A stretch of DNA of 64,000 nucleotides from Allorhodopirellula heiligendammensis (GTDB taxonomy: Bacteria > Planctomycetota > Planctomycetia > Pirellulales > Pirellulaceae), in the NCBI RefSeq assembly GCF_007860105.1, contig NZ_SJPU01000001.1:2377700-2441699 (forward strand), read 5' to 3'. The notes under the pieces are model-generated. The model was not told where the DNA came from. It made no database searches and was given only the letters and a program-made list of their open reading frames with translations. How positions within the stretch are numbered: the first letter of the stretch is position 1; each line of letters opens with the position of its first letter. Positions 37,597-46,900 of this stretch are shown piece after piece. The translations under genes and the position numbers were made by a program.

Positions 37597-38787
37597 ATGC
37601 AGACGATCACCCTCCGCGCCCGTTGGATCGTGCCGATCTCCAGCCCGCCGATTGAGAACGGATTTGTCGAGATTGCCGCCGGCAGGATCGTTCGCTGCGG
37701 TCCTTTGACAACTGATGTCGCCGTCAGCGTCGACCTCGGCGACGTGGCGATCCTACCTGGACTGGTCAACTCGCATACGCATCTCGAATTCAGCGATCTC
37801 GCGCAGCCGATCGGTCACGCGGGGATGGAACTGGCCGACTGGATTGTCCAGGTCATTCAGTCCCGCGCCACACGCGTTGCTGAGGATAACTCAATTGATT
37901 GTGTTGTCGAGTTGGGTGCCATGGAGGCGGTCCAGTCGGGTACCGCTCTGATCGGTGAAATTGCGACCACGCCATGGCAAATGCCCAGTACTGACGTTGG
38001 CATCGTGTCCTATGCCGAGGTTCTTGGTTTAACGACTGGACGCGCGACGGAGCGATGGAATGCGGCCGTTAGGCATCTCGACTTGTACCCACACGCCAGC
38101 GGCATCAGTCCGCACGCCCCTTATTCGGCACCGCCGGAGCTGATCAGCCGTTGTGTTGACCACGCGATCCATCTCGGACGCCCGCTTGCAATGCATGTTG
38201 CTGAATCACCCGCCGAACGTGAACTGCTGCAGCACGGCAGTGGGCCACTGGCGGATCAGTTGAGTACGCTTGGGCTGGACATGGAGTCGCATTTTCCGTG
38301 GGCGTCGTCGGATCCGTTTGGATGGCTTATCGATTTGCTTGCACGCGCACCTGCGGCATCGATTATTCACGGTAACAACCTCAGCCCAGCCGAAATGGAA
38401 CGCGTCGCTAGCCATCCAACCCTCAGTGTCGTTTACTGTCCGCGCACTCATGCCTACTTCGGTCATGCTCCGCATCCCGTTGCCGATCTGGCCGCCGCTG
38501 GTGTAAACGTCGCCCTGGGGACTGACTCTCGTGCCAGTAACCCTGATCTGCAACTTTGGCGAGAAGTGCAGTTCCTATTGAATCATCGGCAAGATTTGAG
38601 CCCCCACACCGTCCTCCGCATGGCAACCTATGGAGGTGCGGCGGCGATGCTGCAGGACCACGATTACGGAACACTGTTACCCGGTCGCCTAGCCGCTTTT
38701 GCATCGGTGCCGACCACTGCCCACGATGTGAACCGTCTCTACGCAGACCTGGCTGTAGCCGATGCGAGCCAACTCACCCCGCTGTAA
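37597..38787 (+). CDS. Amidohydrolase-superfamily metal-dependent hydrolase/deaminase
   Basis: This is a 396-residue cytoplasmic enzyme of the TIM-barrel amidohydrolase superfamily. Metal ligands are visible: His60 and His62 in VNSHTHLEFSD, a later His in SPHAPYS, His in AMHVAES and in IIHGNNLS, and the metal-bound Asp in LGTDSRASNPD. This set is that of the deaminase branch (chlorohydrolase, cytosine/guanine deaminase, aminodeoxyfutalosine deaminase). The HLEFSD plus downstream ADWIVQVIQSR arrangement resembles aminodeoxyfutalosine deaminases of the menaquinone pathway, but I cannot confirm that. The ATG at 37597 was chosen since it places the first beta-strand at the start; an in-frame start at 37504 is an alternative. 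It lies 114 bases after atpB. Confidence 0.75.
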   Translation: MQTITLRARWIVPISSPPIENGFVEIAAGRIVRCGPLTTDVAVSVDLGDVAILPGLVNSHTHLEFSDLAQPIGHAGMELADWIVQVIQSRATRVAEDNSIDCVVELGAMEAVQSGTALIGEIATTPWQMPSTDVGIVSYAEVLGLTTGRATERWNAAVRHLDLYPHASGISPHAPYSAPPELISRCVDHAIHLGRPLAMHVAESPAERELLQHGSGPLADQLSTLGLDMESHFPWASSDPFGWLIDLLARAPAASIIHGNNLSPAEMERVASHPTLSVVYCPRTHAYFGHAPHPVADLAAAGVNVALGTDSRASNPDLQLWREVQFLLNHRQDLSPHTVLRMATYGGAAAMLQDHDYGTLLPGRLAAFASVPTTAHDVNRLYADLAVADASQLTPL

Positions 38788-38930
38788 ACTTTTTAGCTTG
38801 TGAGTGACAAGGCACTCTACCACCCGACCCATCCTGTTCGGCGGCTGGCGTCCGGCTTCCATCGGACAGCGGAGGCGAGCTGCCCGGTCAGGCTGACGTC
38901 CAGGCGCACGCGTGGCAGAAGTCAGTGAGC

Positions 38931-38948
38931 GACGCATACGGATGCGTC
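38931..38948 (-). terminator. Perfect hairpin after the peroxidase gene
   Basis: GACGCAT, loop ACGG, ATGCGTC, lying 51 bases downstream of the peroxidase stop and 144 bases after the convergent amidohydrolase stop. It has no U-tract. It is a likely shared 3'-end structure in a 211-base convergent spacer. Confidence 0.4.
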
Positions 38949-38998
38949 ACCCCACCCGCCGCGCTTCACAAGGAGAGTCCGGCTGCGCAACGTTCCGT

Positions 38999-41224
38999 CT
39001 ACGCTAGCCTCAAATCCAATCCACGGATGCGAGTACTGCCACTGGAGATCAGCACATCGAGCGTTTCTCCCGTGGCCGCCAAGCGAATTTGATAGTCCCC
39101 GGTCTCTGTAAACGACCGGAAACGATAATTGCCGTTCCGATCCGTTGCGGTAGCGTCGATGACCTCACCCGAGTCATTGAGTAGTTCCACCACAGCCCCT
39201 TCGACGCCAATGGTTGGCAGACGATCAGCGTTTGACTTGCGCGATGAACTTAGCGACGACGATTGCGGAGCACTCGTCCCGACCGTCCCTCGGACCTCTG
39301 CCTGCATGACGAACACGTTTTCCTGCAGTCCCTCCACGGATGTGTTTCGTTCAATCACGTCAGCCAGAGTGGTGCTGTTGATCGTCCGTAACTCCGAGCC
39401 GGAAAAGAGGTTCTCGTAGTAGAATCGATCCCCATCGCGAGTTCGCTCGAACTGATCGGCGATGATAGTGCTGGTCAGCTCACCGACAGAGGATCCCCGC
39501 AAATGATCCTCTGCCATCAACCCAACCCATAAATCGATATTATCGACGTCGTCATAGAGTGCCTCTAATTTTTGCTGCAGTTCGGCGTCACTGGTGATGT
39601 CATCGAACGACGCTACTGTCTCGAGCCCATAGGCTGCGCGAGTGGAGTTGTAGTCGTTCAATCCATGATCTCGTCCGCGTTGAATATTCAGCGCGACCAA
39701 GTCAAAGCCCCCAGCCCCGGGAGGGCCGAACAGAAAGTTTCGTAGGCCATCGACAACCTCCAGATCGATTTCCTGGGATTGTGACGAGGAGTCATACTTC
39801 AGAATGGAGTCGATCCCAGTTTCTTCAAGCAACGACGCATTGAAGAACGCATCTTTTAACTCGATTTCGTCCCGCACTGCTCGCCCATCGTTATCAAAGA
39901 ACTCAATGTCGTCGTTCAGCGTGCTGTGACCGAACCGGTAGGCGGCGGAGGAGAACTCCGTAGCGATACTTGGGTCAACCGTGGCGTCATAGCCGTCGTA
40001 ACGCCCGATGGCATGCTCGCCCAATAGTGTTGGTAGGTACTCGTTGTAGGTGATTGCTTGGATTTCGCCGATCACGATCGCACGTGCCTGCTGATAGATT
40101 TCCTCATCGCTTGCGTCAGGATTGCTCGCGGCAATTTCGTCGGCCAATCGATTGTGTTCGCGAACGAACAGCGTCTGGATGGCGGCCAAAGAAATATTCT
40201 CACTCGCTCGGACATCTCCGGCGATGACCATGCCGGTCTCATCAAGAGGAATCAGACCATCGTCAGTGATATTCATGCGACCGCCCTCGAATGAGCGAAG
40301 TCCGTCGGCGGTTGCTTGATCGCTACCATAAACCATCGAGCCATCGATATACGATGTAATCTCATTGACCTGTTGGGCCGGATTGTCAACCGACGTTCCG
40401 GTTCCCTCTGCGAACGTTGATCGCGTTAATGGAATCACCGCTTCGCCGCTGCCGGTGGGGTCAAATAGCGGATCGTCGGCAGGGACCTCAATGTTAAACG
40501 ATTCGCCACCCTCACTGACCTCGGTCAACCCGAGGTCGTGGTCAATGAATTGGCCCCAGACGTAGATGAACGCTGACAACCCTCGTTCGCTCTTGACATC
40601 TTCGCCGATGACATCTGAGAGGGTGTTGCTGATCTCGCGGGCGCTCGGTCGATCCGCCCCTGCCGGTGTCGAAATGCCATCCCCATAATCCGCTGCGGCG
40701 AAGCGGATTAACTCTTGGCCAGCGCTGCCGAGCAGCGGGTCGTCCAAGTTGTTGCCAGTTCCGTCGACCGAACGCACTTCGTCGGGAAGCGCTGGGATAG
40801 TTTGTGGATTGTTGTTGTTGTTGTGCGCGGACCCGCTGCCGCGCAGGCTATCGAAATCGCGATTGAGCCGGTTGATCACGCGCAGGGCATCGAGGGCGCT
40901 TCGCTGGCCATCGTTGTTGACGTCGGTGAACATCGCGGACTCATCTTTCGCATTGCGGTTGATAGCGTTGATGATTGTCAATGCGTCGATGGCTGAAACC
41001 TGCCCGTCATCATTGACGTCCTCGGCGTCGAATGAATTATGTCGCGAGCCGTCAAAGTCGGCAGCGAGCAAGCGGCGTGTTTCGAGCATTTCCCCTCGCA
41101 GGCGACGCCGTTGACGACCACGTTTTCCCCGTCGTTTCGACTGACTCTGCAGGCGGCTGCGCAGGTCGTTTTGAAGTTGACGGATGGATTGCAGGGAACT
41201 GTCGAAAATATTGTTCCGCGTCAT
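38999..41224 (-). CDS. Animal-type haem peroxidase with N-terminal dockerin and surface motif
   Basis: This is a 741-residue secreted protein. A basic N-terminus leads to MLETRRLLAADFDG (about 45-58), the planctomycete surface motif. Two Ca-binding dockerin-like loops come next (DVNDDGQVSAIDALTIINAI, DVNNDGQRSALDALRVINRL; about 66-125). The peroxidase domain carries the distal His229 in WGQFIDHD, the Arg/Glu segment VRASENISLAAIQTLF, the proximal His433 in YRFGHSTLND, and the signature IQRGRDHGLNDYN. The last 80 residues form a carboxypeptidase-regulatory/SdrD B-like domain (TDRNGNYRFRSF). The family oxidises halides or phenolics with hydrogen peroxide; the substrate here is unknown. The ATG at 41224 is preceded by GAGGG at good spacing; a start at 41374 would add 50 residues. 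Confidence 0.88.
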   Translation of the reverse strand: MTRNNIFDSSLQSIRQLQNDLRSRLQSQSKRRGKRGRQRRRLRGEMLETRRLLAADFDGSRHNSFDAEDVNDDGQVSAIDALTIINAINRNAKDESAMFTDVNNDGQRSALDALRVINRLNRDFDSLRGSGSAHNNNNNPQTIPALPDEVRSVDGTGNNLDDPLLGSAGQELIRFAAADYGDGISTPAGADRPSAREISNTLSDVIGEDVKSERGLSAFIYVWGQFIDHDLGLTEVSEGGESFNIEVPADDPLFDPTGSGEAVIPLTRSTFAEGTGTSVDNPAQQVNEITSYIDGSMVYGSDQATADGLRSFEGGRMNITDDGLIPLDETGMVIAGDVRASENISLAAIQTLFVREHNRLADEIAASNPDASDEEIYQQARAIVIGEIQAITYNEYLPTLLGEHAIGRYDGYDATVDPSIATEFSSAAYRFGHSTLNDDIEFFDNDGRAVRDEIELKDAFFNASLLEETGIDSILKYDSSSQSQEIDLEVVDGLRNFLFGPPGAGGFDLVALNIQRGRDHGLNDYNSTRAAYGLETVASFDDITSDAELQQKLEALYDDVDNIDLWVGLMAEDHLRGSSVGELTSTIIADQFERTRDGDRFYYENLFSGSELRTINSTTLADVIERNTSVEGLQENVFVMQAEVRGTVGTSAPQSSSLSSSRKSNADRLPTIGVEGAVVELLNDSGEVIDATATDRNGNYRFRSFTETGDYQIRLAATGETLDVLISSGSTRIRGLDLRLA

Positions 41225-41467
41225 CGCGAATGCCCTCGCACTGGAGAAGAAAAGAGAAGAGTGGAGGCGATCCATCGGTATCGCCTTATCCTCAACAGGG
41301 AGCTTGGGAAGCCAAAATGTCACGCAGCGGGTACATATTTTCAACGTCTCCCTGTAATCGTAGGGGATTGCCAAGCATTGACTGCGGCCAGGTTGATCCG
41401 CGAATGGGCATCTTCGCTTGAGCTCCTGGCTGAACGAGGAGTTGCGGAGCGAAATGGAAAACCGCCG

Positions 41468-42637
41468 CTAGCTATCAGAGTTTTTCAGACGCAACTGTTT
41501 TCGATACCCGCTGGGCGTCTGCCCCACCTCGCGGCGAAAGGCGACGGATAGGTACTCGGAGTTTTCAAAACCGCATCTTCCAGCGATCACTGCGAGGGAG
41601 ATATCCGTGTCGTGAAGCATCTGTTTGACGCGGTCGATTCGCAGGCGGACAATCTCTTCGTGAGGCGTTCGGCCTAATCGTTTGCGGAAACGACTCTCGA
41701 GAACCCTTCGTGATAGTGGAACCACCGCCAGCACATCAGCAACGTTAATTCCTCGCCACGCATTCTCGCGAATGTAGCGCAGAGCTGCCGCCACCTCTGG
41801 ATCATCAATCGCCAGAATGTCCGTCGACTGTCGCGTTTCAATTCCCAGTGGATCGATAAAGTGACCCGTTGCTGGGACGGGTTCACCCAACATCATTCGA
41901 TCCAACAGGGCGGCCGCTTCGTAACCAGTCCTGCGCGCGTTGGGAATCACGCTCGATAACGGAGGCGTCGATAGCTCGCAGACTAGACGGTCGTTGTCCA
42001 CGCCAAGAACGGCGATCGACTCGGGCACTGCAATCGACAAATCACGGCAGACCTGCAGGAGTTGCTGTGCTTTGATGTCGTAGCACGCGAAGATTCCAAT
42101 CGGCTGGGGCAATCCACTGATCCACTGAGATAGTCGCGCTTTCTCGGTCGTCCAAGAGTAGTCTCGGTCCCAGCGAGAGATTGAATCATAAAGGTACAAC
42201 TCGCCTGCCGACCTTGCCACACACTTCTGGAATGCGTCCTGTCGCAACTGAGACCATGCGAATCCCGGGTCACCGCAGTAGGCGAAGCGGGTAAACCCGC
42301 GCTCGAGAAAGTGCTCCACCGCAAGTTCTGCAATGCGATCATCATTTGTTTCTACATAGGGCACTGTCCACGAGTGTCGCGCCGCACTCACATCGATGAC
42401 CGGGACTTTTAATCGTGCTAGGCGTTTGGCAATGACATCGGTTTCAATACGAGCGATGATCCCGTCGCCTCGCCAATGGGCTAACCATTGCGGTGGCGGA
42501 GCCCCACGTTCTTGCTCGGGCAAATAAAGCGCCCACGGTTCATGGCTGCGCACGTAGGCGAGCACACCGTCGAGCAGTCCGCGTGCATAAGCGTTGGACG
42601 TTTCGATGAATAGTGCGACAGATCGAGTATTGGGCAT
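41468..42637 (-). CDS. XylR-like sugar-responsive AraC-family regulator
   Basis: This is a 389-residue cytoplasmic regulator. The N-terminal 270 residues have a periplasmic-binding-protein/LacI-like ligand fold (SVALFIETSNAYARGLLDGV, FGLPQPIGIFACYDIKAQQ, LGVDNDRLVCELSTPPLSS). The C-terminal 100 residues are an AraC DNA-binding domain with two helix-turn-helix units (INVADVLAVVPLSRRVLESR, then RLGRTPHEEIVRLRI and FENSEYLSVAFRREVGQTP). This matches the layout of XylR, which activates sugar genes on binding its ligand. It is divergent from the oxidoreductase at 42800 with 162 bases between, so it probably controls that unit. The ligand is not evident. It is a paralogue of the regulator at 50669. 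Confidence 0.87.
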   Translation of the reverse strand: MPNTRSVALFIETSNAYARGLLDGVLAYVRSHEPWALYLPEQERGAPPPQWLAHWRGDGIIARIETDVIAKRLARLKVPVIDVSAARHSWTVPYVETNDDRIAELAVEHFLERGFTRFAYCGDPGFAWSQLRQDAFQKCVARSAGELYLYDSISRWDRDYSWTTEKARLSQWISGLPQPIGIFACYDIKAQQLLQVCRDLSIAVPESIAVLGVDNDRLVCELSTPPLSSVIPNARRTGYEAAALLDRMMLGEPVPATGHFIDPLGIETRQSTDILAIDDPEVAAALRYIRENAWRGINVADVLAVVPLSRRVLESRFRKRLGRTPHEEIVRLRIDRVKQMLHDTDISLAVIAGRCGFENSEYLSVAFRREVGQTPSGYRKQLRLKNSDS

Positions 42638-42645
42638 GTCGGTAA

Positions 42646-42714
42646 AATATCACAAATATTAAACGCATAAAACCATTCCACAGGCGTTCGACTCTCCTAG
42701 AATAGTCAGAGTCG
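42646..42714. promoter_or_regulatory. Inverted repeats between the regulator and the oxidoreductase, candidate operator
   Basis: The 162-base divergent spacer contains AATAT-CACAA-ATATT (42646-42660) just upstream of the regulator's start, and CGACTCT (42689-42695) paired with AGAGTCG (42708-42714). Both are plausible sites for the XylR-like regulator or its partner; there is no direct evidence for binding. Confidence 0.35.
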
Positions 42715-42799
42715 GGTGGTCTCCTCCAACTGCGCAGGCGGCACACGTGGCCATCCTATGTCCGATTGAAACCATGACGTATTGAAGGAAAAGTGACCG

Positions 42800-43924
42800 A
42801 TGAGTGGTAGTAAAGTCAAAATGGCAATGGTTGGACTGGGGTTTGGATCGGAATTCATTCCCATTTACCAAGCACACCCTGACGCTGAGATCACGGCAAT
42901 TTGTCGGCGCAACGAGGCGGAGTTGAACAAGACCGGCGACCAGTTCGGCATCGATACACGCTATACCGACTACGCAGACGTGCTCGCCGATCCCAATGTC
43001 GATTGTGTGCATATCAACAGCCCGATCAGTGATCACGCATCAATGTCTCTGGCCGCTCTCGACGCTGGCAAGCATGTGATGTGCACGGTGCCGATGGCAA
43101 CGACGGTCGAAGAGTGCCGGCAACTCGTCGAAAAAGTGAAGCAGACCGGTTTGCGTTACATGATGGCCGAAACGGTTGTCTATAGCCGAGAGTACCTGTT
43201 CATCAAACAAATGTACGACACCGGAGAGCTTGGCAAGATTCAGCACTTGGCTGCCTCGCACCCGCAGAACATGGACGGCTGGCCTGCCTACTGGGAAGAG
43301 ATGATCCCGATGCATTACGCGACGCACGTCGTGAGCCCGTGTTTGGGATTAGTCGATGGATTGGCTGAATACGTCAGTTGCTTCGGTTCGGGCACGGTGC
43401 GCGAAGATATCGCGGCCAAGTCGGGCAATCGATTCGCTGTGGAAACCTGTCACATCAAGATTCAGGATAGTGATCTGACCGCGCATATTTGGCGTTTCCT
43501 CTATGACGTTGCTCGCCAATACCGAGAGAGTTTTGACGTTTACGGGACGAAGAAGAGCTTCGAATGGACATTGATTGAGAATGCGCCGCATGTGCTCCAT
43601 ACGGCGCATAAACCAGAGCCCGAGATTCCTGAAGCCATCGAGGTGCCCGACTTCGCACATCTGCTGCCCGAACCGATCCAGCGGTTCACACTGCCGGCGG
43701 AAATACATGACGCGGAACATCTATCGTTCGTCCAAGGCGGCGGCCACGGAGGATCGCATCCGCACCTCGTTCACGAGTTCGTCAGTGCCATCCGAGACGG
43801 TCGCGACCCGCGGCCCGCCGCCGTCACGTCCGCAAACTGGACCTGCGTCGGGATCTGCGCCCACGAGTCAGCGATGAAGGGAGGCGAAATCGTTCGGCTG
43901 CCAGAGTTCACTCGCCAGAGGTAG
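42800..43924 (+). CDS. Gfo/Idh/MocA-family NAD(P)-dependent oxidoreductase
   Basis: This is a 374-residue cytoplasmic protein. The N-terminal Rossmann fold has VGLGFGSEF in place of the usual GxGxxG and continues with ADVLADPNVDCVHINSPISD and AALDAGKHVMC. The conserved EKP motif is replaced by TVP (Thr96, Val97, Pro98), so the usual catalytic/cofactor Lys is missing. The C-terminal half has the alpha/beta sheet of the family with a histidine-bearing MHYATHV. Members oxidise or reduce sugars, inositols and glycosides. AAGGAAAA lies upstream of the ATG. It is followed after 69 bases by a ThuA-domain protein; in rhizobia thuA and the oxidoreductase thuB are likewise neighbours. The substrate is unknown. 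Confidence 0.85.
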   Translation: MSGSKVKMAMVGLGFGSEFIPIYQAHPDAEITAICRRNEAELNKTGDQFGIDTRYTDYADVLADPNVDCVHINSPISDHASMSLAALDAGKHVMCTVPMATTVEECRQLVEKVKQTGLRYMMAETVVYSREYLFIKQMYDTGELGKIQHLAASHPQNMDGWPAYWEEMIPMHYATHVVSPCLGLVDGLAEYVSCFGSGTVREDIAAKSGNRFAVETCHIKIQDSDLTAHIWRFLYDVARQYRESFDVYGTKKSFEWTLIENAPHVLHTAHKPEPEIPEAIEVPDFAHLLPEPIQRFTLPAEIHDAEHLSFVQGGGHGGSHPHLVHEFVSAIRDGRDPRPAAVTSANWTCVGICAHESAMKGGEIVRLPEFTRQR

Positions 43925-43993
43925 CGGACTGTTGAAGTCAGTTGCCGAGGATCGTTCGCCCCCCATTCCCCATCGTTTTCGGAAGTTCACGCT

Positions 43994-46900
43994 ATGTTTC
44001 GGTTCGTTGCCCTCGCGTCATTACTCGTTCTTGCCGGCGGTAGTCATGCTGCTGACATCCGCGCGTTGTTCTTGGGTGATCAAGGATCACACCAACCTCG
44101 CAATCGATTCGACGAACTTCAGCCAGCGCTGTCCGAACGTGGCATCACCCTGGAGTATACAGACGACCTGAGTGATTTGACGAAGCAGAACCTCGATCGT
44201 TACGACGCCTTGGTTGTATACGCAAACATTGACGAGATCGATGATCAGTACGCCGAGGCGATCCTGGATTATGTCGCCGACGGTGGCGGGTTCGTGCCGC
44301 TTCACTGCGCATCGTATTGCTTTCGTAACCAACCCGAGCTGGTCGAATTAATCGGTGCCCAGTTCCAGCGACATGGCACGGGAGTCTTCCAGGCGGAAGT
44401 TGTCGGCACTGATCACGAACTGACCCAGGGGTACGCAGGTTTTAAAAGTTGGGATGAAACCTACGTTCACGCCAAGCATAACGAATCCGCTCGCACGGTA
44501 CTCGAGTATCGCGTAGATGCCGATGGTCGCGAGCCATGGACCTGGGTTCGTACTCATGGGAGAGGTCGCGTTTTCTACACTGCGTCGGGCCACGACTCTC
44601 GGACCTGGACGAACCCAGGATTTCAAAACTTAGTTGAACGGGGGATTCGATGGGTCGTCCGCGATGATCCGGCGAAAGCCGGCGACTATCTGGTAGAACG
44701 GCCATTCGACGTGCCCGCGATGACCGAGCCGCGGACCGACGTCGCGCCATTTCAATACATCGATGTCGGACCGAAAATTCCTAACTACACACCGAGCGAT
44801 AAATGGGGCGTGCAAGGCAAACCCAAGACTCTAATGCCGGAGCCATTGTCGCCCGACGAATCCATGAAGCATTTCGTTACCCCCGCGGGCATGACGACGA
44901 AACGCTATGCCGACGAGCGAGATCTTCATTCCAAGCCGATTGCGATGACGTGGGACGAACGTGGTCGATTGTGGATCTGCGAAACGCTCGACTACCCGAA
45001 TGAGCTCGGCACCGATCGTGACCGGATTCGGATTTGCGAAGATACCGATGGCGACGCTGTTGCCGACAAGTTCACTGTGTTCGCCGATGGGCTCAGTATT
45101 CCCACGGCGATCGTCATCGTGCGGGGTGGTGCGGTGGTACAGAACGGTACTGAAACGATCTACCTGAAAGATACTGACGGGGACGACATTGCCGACGAAA
45201 GGTCCACGCTCGTGACTGGTTGGGCACTCGGCGACACCCACGGTGGAGTTAGCAACTTCCGCTACGGGCTGGATAACTGGATTTGGGCGATGCAGGGGTA
45301 CAACAACAGCACGCCCACCTGGGATGGCAAAAAATCTCAATCCTTCCGTCAAGGATTCTGGCGCTTCAAGCTTTCGCAGAGTGATCCGCCACGGGTCACT
45401 GACTTGGAATTCGTTCGTTCCAGTGACAACAATACGTGGGGGCTCGGCATTAGCGAAGAAGGTCTGATTTTCGGCTCGACCGCGAACCACAATCCAAGTA
45501 TGTTCATGCCGATTCCCAATCGATACTACGAACGCGTTCGTGGGTGGGCACCGTCGACGCTACGCAGCATTGCCGATACCCATGAATTTAAACCGATCAC
45601 GGAGGACGTCCGTCAAGTCGATCATCATGGTGGCTACACCGCGGGAGCCGGACACGCACTCTACACCGCTCGAGCGTTCCCTCAGCAATGGTGGAACAGC
45701 ACTGCCTTCGTCTGCGGACCTACAGGTCACTTGGTGGGGACCTTTGTGTTGCGGCCCGACGGCGCAAACTACACTTCGACGAGCCCGCTGAACTTGATCG
45801 CCAGCGACGACCAGTGGAGCGCTCCGATCATGGCGGAAGTCGGTCCCGACGGAGCGGTGTGGGTACTCGATTGGTACAATTACATTGTACAGCACAACCC
45901 CACGCCCAATGGATTCAAAACTGGAAAGGGCGCCGCGTACGAAAGCGATCTTCGCGACAAGCGGCACGGCCGCATCTACCGCGTCGTGCCCGATGATGAA
46001 TCCAAACTGCACGAGTTTAAAAGTCTTGCCGACTCAACCAATCTCGATTTGGTCGACGCCCTGCAGCATCCATCGATGCGGTGGAGACTGCATGCTCAAC
46101 GTCTGCTCATCGAGCGTGCCGCGGGAGACGATCCGGCGGTAGTGGGCAGACTCATGGAATTGATCGCTAATGACGAGGTCGATGCAGCCAGTTTGAATGT
46201 CGGTGCTATTCATGCGCTGCAAACATTGAGTGGTCTCGATGCGCTCGAACCATCGGCATTGTCAGCGGCATTGAACCATCCATCGCCGGGAGTTCGTCGG
46301 AATGCTCTCGCGGTCCTGCCGACTACCGAACAGGGATTGTCGACGCTGCTTGAGCGCAGACAACTGTTCGCTGACAAGGACGCGCAAGTCCGCTTGCAGG
46401 CGATTCTAACGCTCGCAGACATGCCTGTTTCACCGGCCGCGGGCGCATTGATCGTTGAGTTAGCTGCTGGTGAAACGGATAGGATTCTCGGTGAAGCTTT
46501 GACATCCGCTGCTGCCACTCACTCCGTGCCATTTTTAGAGGCCGTTGCCAAGCTGAGCTGGCCCGGTGACGCTCGGCCTGGTCGCCGGTCAGGCGCTGCT
46601 ATCCAGCGGGAGCCTATCCTGGCCATTGCCCGACGTGTTTCCGAGCATGTTGCGCGTGAGAACCCTGACGCTGAGACGTTGGAACGGATCGTCGCGAGTT
46701 TGCGACAATCCGACGCTGACGTTTCGATTGCGATTCTCGATGGGCTGACCAAGGGATTGCCCGGGGACTTCGCCATGGAACCTACCGCATCGCTTGACTC
46801 TGCGTTCGTCAGTACGTTTCAGGACAGCGATGCCACCGTCAAGGTGAAACTGTTGGGGCTTGCTATGCGCAGCGGCACTGACGCCCTCGAGTCCGAAGCG

